From the NCBI RefSeq assembly GCF_017896165.1, contig NZ_JAFCNB010000010.1, positions 62,001 through 126,000 on the forward strand: 64,000 bases of DNA, given 5' to 3'. The DNA comes from Microbispora oryzae. GTDB lineage: Bacteria; Actinomycetota; Actinomycetes; Streptosporangiales; Streptosporangiaceae. Made by a program: the position numbers and the translations under genes. Positions 53,220 to 61,869 of the stretch are shown in pieces. Each line of letters begins with the position of its first letter. Positions within the stretch are counted from its first letter, which is position 1. The notes under the pieces were generated by a model that searched no databases, had not been told where the DNA came from, and saw only the letters and a list, made by a program, of their open reading frames with translations.

Positions 53220-54652
53220 GCGTACAGCATGGGGAGATCGACCAGGAGGACCCGGGAGTCGCGGGCGGCGGCGTCGGTGAGCGCGGCGTCGAATCCGGCG
53301 CCGCTGTAGAGGGCGAGGACGGTGTCGCGGGTGTCGAGCCCGCGCGTGTGCAGGTGGTCTTTGGCCTGCTCCAGGCGCTTCAGGTGGCCCACGTTCATGA
53401 CCTCCGACCACTTCGCCTCTCCCACCGACAGGAGCCGGCGCGGGTGGCCGTCCTGGGGCGCGAGGGCGATCACGTCGACCTCGATCTGCTGCCCTCTGCC
53501 GCCGCCGGTGGCGACTCCCGCCGCGACCTCGGTGGCGAAGTCGCCGTCCCAGTCGTGGGCGAGCGCGAACTCCCGGCAGACGTGCTCGAAGTGCGGGCCC
53601 ACCACCTGCGAGGCGAACCTGGCCCGGGAGCCCCGCCACACGCGATCGGCCCAGCCCCGCTCAAGCTGGCTCCAGGCGGGCCGCATGATCGCCTCATAGA
53701 ACGTGACGAGCGGCTCAGCGACCCGGTAGAGCGAGCGCTTGCGAATCGGATCGGCCTCCTTGCGGATGAGCTGGCAGTCCTCTAGTACAGCGAGCGGATG
53801 AGCGATGTCCGTCGCCTTGCGCTCCATGTGCCCGGCGATGCCGCCCCGCGTGTTGTTCCCGGCCGCGATCGCGCCGAGCACGGCGTGATAGAGGGCCTCG
53901 TCCCGGATCTCCATCTCGTTCGTCAGCAGGTATCGGGCCTCGCGGAAGAGCGGCGTGTCCGGGCTGAGCACCCGCCGGACGACCCAGTCGTCGAGATCGT
54001 CGCCGGGGGCCTCGTTGCCGACGAAGCGGGTGCGGTAGGCCGGCGTCCCGCCCACGATCGCGTTCACCTGGAGGGCCAGCCGCGGATCCTCGATCCCCCA
54101 GAACAGCCGGGCCAGGCGGTGATCGAACGGCTGCACCACCAGGTCGAGCGACGCCCGCCCGCGCAGCGGCGCCTGTCCGGCGAGGAGCCTGCCCATCACC
54201 GACATCGCGGACCCGGCGAGCACGAGACGCACCCGGCTGCCGGTGCCGCGGTGCGCGACCCGCGTGTCGATCTCGCGCTGCAGGATGGAGGGGATGGAGG
54301 GATCGGCCTTCACCAGGTAGGGGAACTCGTCGAGCACGAGCGGCCGGTCACCGCAGTGGTCCAGCAGATAGGTGACGGCCTCGTCCCAGTTGGCGAACGC
54401 CAGGGCGCCCGGGACGCCGAGGTAGGCAGCCACGGCCGTGCCGAACTGCCGGAGCGCGTCCGCCGACGTGGATTCGACGGCGACGAAGTAGAAGCCGCCG
54501 AACACGTCGGCGAGCGCCTGCAGGAGGAACGTCTTGCCCTGCCGGCGACGACCGCTCACCACGGCCAATCTCATCTCCGGGTCCGGCGCCTTGGCGAAGT
54601 CGCTGAGCGCGGCCCACTCGCGATCTCGGTCGAAGACGTGAGCAGGCTTCAC
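53216..54652 (-). CDS. DUF234-type archaeal-like ATPase
   Basis: 478 residues from GTG 54652 (GGGGG upstream); a longer frame reaches a GTG at 54676 inside palindrome 1. Walker A GRRRQGKTF (about 33-41), Walker B PLVLDEF, and the sensor region RLVLAGSAMSVMG are of the archaeal/STAND-like AAA ATPases; the C-terminal 150 residues (EVDVIALAP, VGEAKWSE) fit the DUF234/nuclease-fold module seen in this group. They are often in defence or mobile loci. Its last bases meet the cyclase stop, ends convergent. Confidence 0.85.
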   Translation of the reverse strand: MKPAHVFDRDREWAALSDFAKAPDPEMRLAVVSGRRRQGKTFLLQALADVFGGFYFVAVESTSADALRQFGTAVAAYLGVPGALAFANWDEAVTYLLDHCGDRPLVLDEFPYLVKADPSIPSILQREIDTRVAHRGTGSRVRLVLAGSAMSVMGRLLAGQAPLRGRASLDLVVQPFDHRLARLFWGIEDPRLALQVNAIVGGTPAYRTRFVGNEAPGDDLDDWVVRRVLSPDTPLFREARYLLTNEMEIRDEALYHAVLGAIAAGNNTRGGIAGHMERKATDIAHPLAVLEDCQLIRKEADPIRKRSLYRVAEPLVTFYEAIMRPAWSQLERGWADRVWRGSRARFASQVVGPHFEHVCREFALAHDWDGDFATEVAAGVATGGGRGQQIEVDVIALAPQDGHPRRLLSVGEAKWSEVMNVGHLKRLEQAKDHLHTRGLDTRDTVLALYSGAGFDAALTDAAARDSRVLLVDLPMLYA

Positions 54653-54668
54653 GCGGCCCCCAATGTAT

Positions 54669-54708
54669 AAGTGCACTTCTTATAAGTCGACTTCTTAGAA
54701 GTGTACTT
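54669..54708. promoter_or_regulatory. three AAGTNNACTT palindromes at exact 15-bp spacing
   Basis: AAGTGCACTT (54669-54678), AAGTCGACTT (54684-54693) and AAGTGTACTT (54699-54708) are three 10-bp palindromes with starts 15 bp apart, joined by AT-rich TCTTA-like linkers. They begin 17 bases upstream of the chosen ATPase start, in the promoter. The array suggests co-operative binding of a repressor dimer, perhaps the ATPase itself or an unknown regulator. Confidence 0.65.
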
Positions 54709-54734
54709 ATACATACCCCAGTCTCACGCCTCCG

Positions 54735-54786
54735 CACCGGCCGCCCGCGCACGTCACAGACTCCATGAGGCGTACGAACGCATGCT
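54735..54786 (+). pseudogene. relic copy of the 3' end of the HxlR gene
   Basis: CACCGGCCGCCCGCGC-x-CGTCACA and GAGGCGTACGAACG-x-x-TGCTG at 54735-54786 repeat the HxlR coding sequence at 52458-52512, with a few substitutions and small deletions that break the frame (a TGA arises). It is a trace of a duplication or recombination spanning the cyclase and ATPase genes. Confidence 0.7.
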
Positions 54787-54811
54787 GTCCGCAGGGACAA
54801 GCGACAGGCTA

Positions 54812-54824
54812 AGCTAACTTAGCT
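54812..54824. promoter_or_regulatory. antitoxin operator candidate
   Basis: AGCTAA-C-TTAGCT is an inverted repeat 13 bases before the Phd antitoxin ATG at 54838, over a probable promoter. Phd antitoxins autoregulate at such short palindromes. Confidence 0.5.
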
Positions 54825-54837
54825 AAGGGGGTTGGCG

Positions 54838-55095
54838 ATGTCAGAGCGCGCTACTGAGCAGTACAACATTCATGAGGCGAAGACGAACTTGTCCCGCATC
54901 ATCGACCGGGTCGAACATGGCGAGGAGATCGTCATCAGCCGTGCCGGTCGTCCCGTGGCCAAAGTCATTCCTTTCCCAGCCAGGGCAGGCCGCCGCGGCA
55001 GGGGCTCCCTGAAGGGGAAGCTTCGCATGGCCGACGACTGGGACTCGCCTGAGGTCAACGACGCCATCGCGAGGGATTTCGGGTTGTTGCCGTGA
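54838..55095 (+). CDS. Phd/YefM-family antitoxin
   Basis: 85 residues from ATG 54838 (AAGGGGG upstream). YNIHEAKTNLSRIIDRVEHGEEIVISRAGRPVAKVIPF is the DNA-binding Phd/YefM fold; the C-terminal tail (MADDWDSPEVNDAIARDFGLLP) is the part that masks the PIN toxin. Stop overlaps the toxin GTG (GTGA). Confidence 0.92.
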   Translation: MSERATEQYNIHEAKTNLSRIIDRVEHGEEIVISRAGRPVAKVIPFPARAGRRGRGSLKGKLRMADDWDSPEVNDAIARDFGLLP

Positions 55096-55466
55096 GGATG
55101 CTCCTCGATACGCACGTCGTCCTTTGGTGGTTGAGCGACGACCCGACGCTTGCCGACGAGATCAAAGACGTGATCGACGAAGGGCCAGAGGTCTTCGTAA
55201 GCCCGGCGACTCTGTGGGAAGTGGCCATCAAGCAGAGCATTGGCAAGCTGACGGCACCCGATGACCTGGTTGAACGAATCCGCGACAGCGAGTTCCGCGA
55301 ACTGCCGATTCGGTTCGGCCACGCCATCGAGGCGGGAAGGCTGCCACCCCTTCATCGCGACCCCTTCGACCGACTGCTGATCGCTCAAGCCCGCCGTGAA
55401 GGACTCTCCCTGGTCACCAGAGACGGCCAGATTTCCAAATATGACGTCCATGTAGTGGCGGTCTGA
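55092..55466 (+). CDS. PIN-domain toxin (VapC-like)
   Basis: 124 residues with the PIN acidic residues: LLDTHVVLWWLSDD (first Asp), SPATLWEVAIK (Glu) and HRDPFDRLLIAQAR (Asp pair). VapC-like toxins cleave initiator tRNA or rRNA. GTG start coupled to the antitoxin. Module complete. Confidence 0.93.
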   Translation: MRMLLDTHVVLWWLSDDPTLADEIKDVIDEGPEVFVSPATLWEVAIKQSIGKLTAPDDLVERIRDSEFRELPIRFGHAIEAGRLPPLHRDPFDRLLIAQARREGLSLVTRDGQISKYDVHVVAV

Positions 55467-55476
55467 ACGGGCCTCA

Positions 55477-57390
55477 CTACCCGGGCGCGAAGTGGGAGAG
55501 GACCTCGGGGTTGGCCATGGCGTCGGGGTTGGCGGCCTGCTCCACCGGGGTGCCGAGCAGGATCTTCCGTACCGGGATCTCCAGCTTCTTGCCGGACAGC
55601 GTCCGGGGGATGCCGGGCACCACGCGGATCTCGTCGGGCACGTGGCGGGGCGACAGCTCGGCGCGCAGGGTCGTGCGCAGGCGCGAGACCAGGTCGTCGG
55701 AGAGCGACGCGCCGCCGGTCAGGGTGACGTACAGCAGCAGCCTGCCCTCCTGCCCGAGCCGTCCGGTGTCGATGACGAGGCTGTCGGCGATCTCGTCGAA
55801 GCGCTCCACGATCCGGTAGAACTCGCTGGTGCCCATGCGGACGCCGCCCCGGTTGAGCGTCGAGTCGCTGCGGCCGTAGATGACGCAGCCACCGTCGGGG
55901 AGGATCTTGATCCAGTCGCCGTGCCGCCAGACGCCCGGATAGTCGGCGAAGTACGAGTCGCGGTAACGCTCGCCGGAGGGGTCGTTCCAGAACATGACCG
56001 GCATGGACGGCATGGGGCCGGTGACCACGAGCTCCCCCACCTCGCCGACGACCGGCGACCCGGCCGGGTCGAACGCCTCCACCGGAGCCCCGAGGCAGCG
56101 GCAGGGGATGACGCCGGCGCGGACCGGCAGCAGCGGCACGGCCCCGACGAAGCCGGTGCACACATCCGTGCCGCCGGAGAACGAGCCGAGCTGCACGTCG
56201 TGCCGCACGTCGGAGTAGACCCAGGCGAAGCCCTCGGGCGGCAGCGGCGAGCCGGTCGAGCCGATGCCGCGCAGATGGTCCAGGCCCTCCGGCTTCACCC
56301 CCGCCTTCAGCGAGGCCATGATGTACGGCGCACCGGTGCCGAAGTAGGTGACCCGTTCTTCGGCGGCCAGCCGCCACAGCGCGTCCGTGCCCGGGTGGAC
56401 GGCGCTGCCGTCGTACAGGACGACGGTGGCGCCCACCAGCAGGCCCCCGATGAGGTAGTTCCACATCATCCAGCCCGTGGTGGTGTACCAGAAGAACACG
56501 TCGCCACCGCCCAGGTCCTGGTGGAACGACAGCGACTTGAGGTGCTCGAGGACGATGCCGCCGTGGCCGTGCACGATGGGCTTGGGCAGCCCCGTGGTGC
56601 CGGACGAGTAGAGCACCCACAGCGGATGGCCGAACGGCACCCGCTCGAACTCCAGCGGCGCGCTCTCGGCCCGCAGGTCGTCCCAGGTCAGCCCGCCGGC
56701 CTCCGGCGCCTCCTGGCTCAGCGTGGGGATCCAGATCGTCGCCTTCAGCGAGGGCAGCCGGGCGGCGATCTCCCGCACCACGTCCGACCGGTCGAACCGC
56801 CTGCCGCCGTAGCGGTAGCCGTCCACCGCGATGAGCACCGCGGGCTCGATCTGGGTGAACCGGTCGATGACGCTGGACGCGCCGAAGTCGGGTGAGCACG
56901 ACGACCAGACCGCGCCCAGGGACGCCGTGGCCAGGAACGCGATCAGGGCCTCGGGGATGTTCGAGACATAGGCGGCGACCCGGTCGCCGCGGCCGACGCC
57001 CAGCCGCACCAGCCCGGCCCGCACCCTGGCGACCTCCGCGCGGAGCTCGCCGAGCGAGTACTGCCAGCGGCCTCCCGCCTCGCTCCGGAAGACCATCGCG
57101 GTCCGGCCTGGGTGGCCGCGCAGCGCGTTCTCCGCGTAGTTGAGCGCCGATCCCCCGAACCATTCGACCTCGGGCATCACCCCGTCGATGACGGGCCCGT
57201 CGCCACGCTCGCCGACGACCTCGAAGTAGTCCCAGATGGACGTCCAGAAGCCGGCCGGATCGCGGACCGACCACTCCCACGTGTCCTGGTAGTCGACCGG
57301 GCGCCCGAGCCACTCCATGTAGCGGGTGACGCGGGCCGTGCGCACGACCTCGGGCGTGGGCTCCCAGAGCAGAGCGCCTTCCTTGACCAT
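55477..57390 (-). CDS. acsA: acetoacetyl-CoA synthetase
   Basis: 637 residues from ATG 57390. The adenylate-forming signature YSSGTTGLPKPIVHGHGG (about 262-280) and the C-terminal RIVERFDEIADSLVIDTG ... PRTLSGKKLEIPVRKIL are complete. The specific opening LLWEPTPEVVRTARVTRYMEWLGRPVDYQDTWEWSV and ANPEVLSHFAPG end identify it as acetoacetyl-CoA synthetase (acetoacetate + ATP + CoA), used in ketone-body or leucine catabolism. The acetyl-CoA synthetase family gene name is the usual one for actinomycete members; the acetoacetyl assignment is by sequence form. Confidence 0.9.
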   Translation of the reverse strand: MVKEGALLWEPTPEVVRTARVTRYMEWLGRPVDYQDTWEWSVRDPAGFWTSIWDYFEVVGERGDGPVIDGVMPEVEWFGGSALNYAENALRGHPGRTAMVFRSEAGGRWQYSLGELRAEVARVRAGLVRLGVGRGDRVAAYVSNIPEALIAFLATASLGAVWSSCSPDFGASSVIDRFTQIEPAVLIAVDGYRYGGRRFDRSDVVREIAARLPSLKATIWIPTLSQEAPEAGGLTWDDLRAESAPLEFERVPFGHPLWVLYSSGTTGLPKPIVHGHGGIVLEHLKSLSFHQDLGGGDVFFWYTTTGWMMWNYLIGGLLVGATVVLYDGSAVHPGTDALWRLAAEERVTYFGTGAPYIMASLKAGVKPEGLDHLRGIGSTGSPLPPEGFAWVYSDVRHDVQLGSFSGGTDVCTGFVGAVPLLPVRAGVIPCRCLGAPVEAFDPAGSPVVGEVGELVVTGPMPSMPVMFWNDPSGERYRDSYFADYPGVWRHGDWIKILPDGGCVIYGRSDSTLNRGGVRMGTSEFYRIVERFDEIADSLVIDTGRLGQEGRLLLYVTLTGGASLSDDLVSRLRTTLRAELSPRHVPDEIRVVPGIPRTLSGKKLEIPVRKILLGTPVEQAANPDAMANPEVLSHFAPG

Positions 57391-57452
57391 GTGCCCATCT
57401 TCGCGACGCCCCGCCCTTATGTCACCCTCACCACCCACATAGACAGGACCCG

Positions 57453-58376
57453 TCATATGTGGACCGCGCCCCGATCGGCGTGGTTTCTGAGCTGATCGAT
57501 GGCCATCCGTGCGGCGGTCCCGATCGCGGCGTCGGCGCGCGGCTGGTTCTGCGCCGTGCTGAGCGACCGGGTGAACACGGCCACGGCGTAGCGCCCGCCG
57601 TCGGGATACTCGACCACGCCGACCTCGTTGCGGACCGTGGGCAGTGTGCCCGTCTTGCCGCTCACCGCGACATCGTCGAACGGGAACCCCGAGGCCAGCC
57701 GGTGCGGCCACACCTGCAGACCCATCAGGCGGCGGATCGCCCCGCAGGAGGCCGCGCCCGCCGCCTCGTCACGCCAGATCATGGCCAGCAGCCGGGTCAT
57801 CTCGCGCGGCGTGCTCCGGTTGCTCAGCGCCGGGTCGAGCGCGCGCAGGCGCGCCACCACCTCGGGGTCGGCGCACGCCTGGGTCAGGGCGGACTGGTCC
57901 GCCGCGCCCGTGTCCGCCCACATGCCGGAGAGCATGTCGCGGCAGTCGTGCAGCACCCGCGTCGTCGTCAGACCGAGGCCGTCGAGCAGCGTGTTGACCG
58001 CCTCCCGGCCCACCCGGGCCAGCAGCACGTCGGCCGCGGTGTTGTCGCTCACCGCCATCATCAGGTACGCCAGGTCGCGGATCGACAACGTGGCGTCGTC
58101 CAGCATCACCCCCAGCCCGGTGCCCCCGCCCACCCGGTCCGCCGCGGTCACCCGGACGTGTTCGGTGAGGTCGAGCAGCCCGCGCTCGGCCTGGCGGTGC
58201 AGTTCCACCAGCAGGGGCACCTTGAACACCGACGCGAGCACCACGGGTTCGCCGGCCCGCAGTGCCACCTCGCGCCCGTCGTCGATATCGGCCGCGTGCA
58301 GCCATCCGGTGACTCCGGCCTCGCGGAAGACGCGCTCGATCGGGTTCACCGCGCCCACCGCCCGCATGGCGCTCAC
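57453..58376 (-). CDS. class A beta-lactamase-like serine hydrolase
   Basis: 307 residues from GTG 58376 (overlapping the LysR stop), or 304 from ATG 58367. The active-site Ser is in ASVFK (SxxK), then SDN (VSDNTAA) and KTG (SGKTGTLP), the three beta-lactamase motifs. The Glu166 omega-loop motif (ExxLN) is not clear: the region reads DPALSNRSTPREM, so hydrolytic power against beta-lactams is uncertain and an esterase-like role is possible. No signal peptide is visible, which is odd for a beta-lactamase. Operon with LysR. Confidence 0.75.
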   Translation of the reverse strand: MSAMRAVGAVNPIERVFREAGVTGWLHAADIDDGREVALRAGEPVVLASVFKVPLLVELHRQAERGLLDLTEHVRVTAADRVGGGTGLGVMLDDATLSIRDLAYLMMAVSDNTAADVLLARVGREAVNTLLDGLGLTTTRVLHDCRDMLSGMWADTGAADQSALTQACADPEVVARLRALDPALSNRSTPREMTRLLAMIWRDEAAGAASCGAIRRLMGLQVWPHRLASGFPFDDVAVSGKTGTLPTVRNEVGVVEYPDGGRYAVAVFTRSLSTAQNQPRADAAIGTAARMAIDQLRNHADRGAVHI

Positions 58377-59320
58377 GCCAGGAACCCGGTCGCCGGGCGC
58401 GGCGCCACGCGACGAGTGGGCGGCGCTCCTTCGTCGACCATGCCTGCGCTGTCTTTCAGCACCTGTACGGCCACGGCGGTGAAGTCGCGCACGTACGGCC
58501 CCGGCTCGGCCCGCCAGGCCGGGGAGCAGCGCCAGGCCAGGGGCGCGCCCGCGAGGGGCCGCCACACCACGCCCGGCACCTCGGCGGGGGCGCCGAACGC
58601 GACGGCGGTGCCGGACAGGACCAGGCCGAGGGCGAACTCCGCACGGTCGGTGCTGATGATCTCGGCGGGGACGAAGCCGCCGCGGCGGCAGGCGGCGAGG
58701 GTGTCGTCGTACAGGCCGGGCTCGGCGTCCCGGGGGAACAGCACCAGGTCGCGCCCGGCCAGGTCGCCGAGGTGAACGGTCGCCCAGGCGGTCAGCTCGT
58801 CGCCCTCGGCCAGCAGGACGCCCGGATGCCGGACGAGCACCGGCCCGTGGTCGAGCCCGTTCACGTCGGCCGGATGCCGCAGCAACCCGACGTCGAGCCT
58901 GCCCTCCAGCAAGGCGGCGACCTGCGCGGCCGTGCCCATCTCCACCGGCGCCAGCCGTACGTCGGGGCGGCGGTCGCGGAACCCCGCGATGAGCGCGGCG
59001 ACCACGGCGGCGCCGAGGTCGGCGGGAACGCCCGCCCGGACGACCGCCGCGTCGCCGCGCGCCAGGTCGGACATGAGGTCGCGCGTCCGCTCGACTCTGG
59101 CGACGATCTCGCGGGCCTCGGGCACCAGCAGCCGTCCCGCCTCGGTCAGCGCGACCCGCCGGCTCGACCGCTCGAACAGGCGCACACCCAGCTCCTCCTC
59201 CAGACGCCGGATGCGCTGGCTCAGCGGCGGCTGTGCCATCCCCAGCCGCGCGGCCGCGTTCCCGAAATGCAGCTCTTCCGTCACGACGAGGAAGTAGCCG
59301 AGATGCCGGACCAGGTCCAC
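58373..59320 (-). CDS. LysR-family regulator
   Basis: 315 residues. N-terminal HTH (LGYFLVVTEELHFGNAAARLGMAQPPLSQRIRRLEEELGVRLFERSSRRVALTEAG) and the substrate-binding periplasmic-like domain. Upstream it is divergent from the intact PBP gene; downstream it overlaps the beta-lactamase-like gene. This layout is like AmpR, which controls beta-lactamase in response to cell-wall fragments. Confidence 0.9.
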   Translation of the reverse strand: MDLVRHLGYFLVVTEELHFGNAAARLGMAQPPLSQRIRRLEEELGVRLFERSSRRVALTEAGRLLVPEAREIVARVERTRDLMSDLARGDAAVVRAGVPADLGAAVVAALIAGFRDRRPDVRLAPVEMGTAAQVAALLEGRLDVGLLRHPADVNGLDHGPVLVRHPGVLLAEGDELTAWATVHLGDLAGRDLVLFPRDAEPGLYDDTLAACRRGGFVPAEIISTDRAEFALGLVLSGTAVAFGAPAEVPGVVWRPLAGAPLAWRCSPAWRAEPGPYVRDFTAVAVQVLKDSAGMVDEGAPPTRRVAPRPATGFLA

Positions 59321-59360
59321 GAGCTGGAAGCATATCCAAACCGAACATGTAGCGCGTTGA

Positions 59361-59377
59361 TATCCATATTGGACATA
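59361..59377. promoter_or_regulatory. palindrome in the LysR-PBP intergenic region
   Basis: TATCCATATTGGACATA is an imperfect inverted repeat (TATCCA ... TGGA) in the gap between LysR and PBP. LysR regulators bind such sites near divergent promoters. Only a candidate. Confidence 0.35.
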
Positions 59378-59428
59378 CTCCCGGCCGGTCTGCTGCTCTT
59401 GGCGTGCACTCGACTCGAAGGGGGACGC

Positions 59429-60976
59429 ATGCGAGAGCGAAGGCGCTGGCCGTACGTCACGGCGGCGGTGCTCGTACCGGTGGTGACCGCGGGGGCGATC
59501 ATCTGGGCACTGCGCACGAAGGGCTCACCCGAGGAGACCGCGCGGGAGTTCCTCGCGGCCTGGGGGCGCTCGGACTACGCGGCGATGCGCGCGCTCACCG
59601 CCGACCCGCCGGCCGGCTTCGAGAGCACCTACCGCCGCTTCCACGACGACCTGCGACTGACCGGGCAGCGGTTCCAGGTGACGGCTGTCCAGGATTCGAC
59701 GGTACGGTTCCAGGCCAAGCTGACCGGACCGCTGCCCATCGCGTACGACGGGAGGCTGCGCCTGGTCGAGCGCGACCGCGCCTGGAAGGTGGCATGGACC
59801 CCGGCGGCCGTCCACCCGCGGCTGACCGACCGCCTGCGGGCGAAGATCACCACGGTGCCCGCCGCGCTCGCCCCGATAACCGCCGCCGACGGCACCCGCA
59901 TCGACACGCCGGACGCCCCGGGCTCCGTCCGGCAGATCGTGGACGGCCTGCGCGAGCAGTACGGCTCCCGCCTGACCGGCACCGCGTCCGCCCGCGCCGA
60001 TCTGGTCGACGCCCGGACGGGCGAGAAGGTGGTCGCTCTCGCGAGCGGCGGGTCGAGACCGGGCGAGCCGCTCCCGGTCACGCTCGACCTGCGGGTGCAC
60101 CGGGCGGGCGCGCAGGCCCTTGAGGGCGTGGACAAGCCCGCCTCGCTCGTCGCGCTCCGCCCGTCCACGGGTGAGATCCTCGCGGCGGTGAACAAGCCGG
60201 GTGGATACAACCGCGCCCTGCTCGGCGCGTACCCGCCCGGCTCCACCTTCAAGGTCGTGACGGCCTCGGCCCTGGTCGCCGGCGGCGTCACACCCGACCA
60301 GACCGTCGAGTGCCCGGCCGAGAAGACGATCGGCGGCTTCCCGTTCCACAACGCCGAATTCCACGACTACGGCACGCTGCGCTTCGTCGACGCCTTCGCG
60401 CACTCGTGCAACACGACGTTCGGCGACATGGCGGTGCGACGCCTCGGCGCGGACCGGTTGGCCAAGGTGGCCGCCGACTTCGGGTTCGGCGCGAGCATCA
60501 AGATCGGTGTGCCCGCCGTGGACGCCGCCTTCCCCGCGCCCCGCGACGACACCGATCTCGCGTCCGCGGCCATCGGCCAGGGGCGCGTCCTGGCCAGCCC
60601 GCTCAACATGGCCGCGGTCGCGGGCGCCATCGCGGCGGGCACCTGGCGCCAGCCCCGGCTGGTCCCGGAGGCGCTCGTCCCCAAGGGTGGGACGCCCCCG
60701 CGCAGGCTGGAGCCCGCGGTCGTATCCGCACTGCGCCGCCTCATGCCCGCGGTCGTCAGCGAGGGCACCGCGAGCGGCGTCTCCTTCCCCGCGGGCACGG
60801 CCGGCAAGACCGGGACGGCCGAGTTCGGTTCGAGCGAGAACGGCGAGAACCCGCCCACGCACTCGTGGTTCATCGGCTACAAGGGTGACCTGGCCTTCGC
60901 CGTGGTGGTCGAGGGCGGCGGCACGGGGGCGCAGGTGGCGGCCCCCGTCGCGGCCCGCTTCCTCAAGGCGCTGTAA
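59429..60976 (+). CDS. penicillin-binding protein, MecA-like, intact
   Basis: 515 residues from ATG 59429 (AAGGGGG upstream). One N-terminal membrane helix (about 8-27), an NTF2-like domain (about 33-130), then the transpeptidase: STFK (Ser272, Lys275), SCN (Ser326, Asn328) and KTG (460-462), all present. Layout matches low-affinity, resistance-type PBPs. Divergent from LysR and close to the beta-lactamase-like gene, it may confer tolerance to beta-lactams. It is a paralogue of the dead PBP at 5766-7655. Confidence 0.9.
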   Translation: MRERRRWPYVTAAVLVPVVTAGAIIWALRTKGSPEETAREFLAAWGRSDYAAMRALTADPPAGFESTYRRFHDDLRLTGQRFQVTAVQDSTVRFQAKLTGPLPIAYDGRLRLVERDRAWKVAWTPAAVHPRLTDRLRAKITTVPAALAPITAADGTRIDTPDAPGSVRQIVDGLREQYGSRLTGTASARADLVDARTGEKVVALASGGSRPGEPLPVTLDLRVHRAGAQALEGVDKPASLVALRPSTGEILAAVNKPGGYNRALLGAYPPGSTFKVVTASALVAGGVTPDQTVECPAEKTIGGFPFHNAEFHDYGTLRFVDAFAHSCNTTFGDMAVRRLGADRLAKVAADFGFGASIKIGVPAVDAAFPAPRDDTDLASAAIGQGRVLASPLNMAAVAGAIAAGTWRQPRLVPEALVPKGGTPPRRLEPAVVSALRRLMPAVVSEGTASGVSFPAGTAGKTGTAEFGSSENGENPPTHSWFIGYKGDLAFAVVVEGGGTGAQVAAPVAARFLKAL

Positions 60977-60990
60977 CGGCCGGCCTCACG

Positions 60991-61683
60991 TCAGGCGGGC
61001 GTGGTCAGGCGGGCGACGGCGGCGACCACCTCGGAGGCGTTGGAGAGGTCGGGCAGCACGATGTCCGCGCCCGCCTCCTGCAGCTCGGCGGCCGTCGAGC
61101 GGCCGGAGGCGACCGCGATCATCGCCGCGCCGCCGATCCGGGCGGCCTGCACGTCGCGCGTGGAGTCCCCGATGAGCACGGTGTTGCCCGCGGTGAACGC
61201 CGCGCCGTGCCTGGCCTTGGCCCGTCCCTGCGCGACCTGCAGGAGGGTGGCCTTGGGGTAGACCTCCTCGCCGTAGCCGCCGACCTCGGCGTCGATCCAC
61301 TTGTCCAGCCCGAACGCGCGGAGCTTGTGCGCGGCGTTGCTCTTGATGGTGCCGGTGAGCACGGACTGCACGACGCCGTCCAGCTTGGACACCGCCTTGA
61401 GGGCGTCCTTCGCCCCGGGCATCATGCGGCCGTCCTTCGCCAGCCGCCCGTGCCGCTCGGCGAACGCGACCGCGAGCGCGTCGAGGAACCTCGGCAGGTG
61501 GTTGTCCTCGACGGCGATGCCGTTGACGGCCAGCGTCTCGAAGACGATCTCCGAGTCGGGGCGGCCCAGCGCCGGCGCGAGTTTCACGAGGGGCCGCCCC
61601 GCCACCATCCTGAACGCGTCCGCGTAGGCGTCGCGGGTGACGATGGCGACGTCGACGAGGGTCAGGTCGATGTTCCAGAGCAC
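60991..61683 (-). CDS. HAD-superfamily protein with Asn at the nucleophile position
   Basis: 230 residues from a GTG at 61683. Motif I reads VLWNIDLTLVD: active HAD phosphatases have Asp where Asn stands, so catalysis may be lost or altered. Motif II is SVLTGTIKSN (Thr), motif III KATLL and motif IV VLIGDSTRDVQAA. A good GGAGG lies 5 bases before an ATC at 61695 in the same frame and conserved-looking IKRL follows; no ATG/GTG/TTG fits there, so the true start is uncertain. Convergent with the PBP gene. Confidence 0.75.
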   Translation of the reverse strand: MLWNIDLTLVDVAIVTRDAYADAFRMVAGRPLVKLAPALGRPDSEIVFETLAVNGIAVEDNHLPRFLDALAVAFAERHGRLAKDGRMMPGAKDALKAVSKLDGVVQSVLTGTIKSNAAHKLRAFGLDKWIDAEVGGYGEEVYPKATLLQVAQGRAKARHGAAFTAGNTVLIGDSTRDVQAARIGGAAMIAVASGRSTAAELQEAGADIVLPDLSNASEVVAAVARLTTPA

Positions 61684-61869
61684 CAGGCGTTTGATCGCGG
61701 CCTCCGTGAGGGTGCGGGGTGGATCGTGCTCAGCGTACGGCCCACGGGCGTCGCGCGGTGAATCCGCGACGACGCCATGCCGCGGGCCGGAGGCGCCCGT
61801 CGCCTGCCACGCAGGGATTACCGCCGGATCTGGGTATCGAAAAGGGATGGCACAGTCTCTTTGGCTGAC

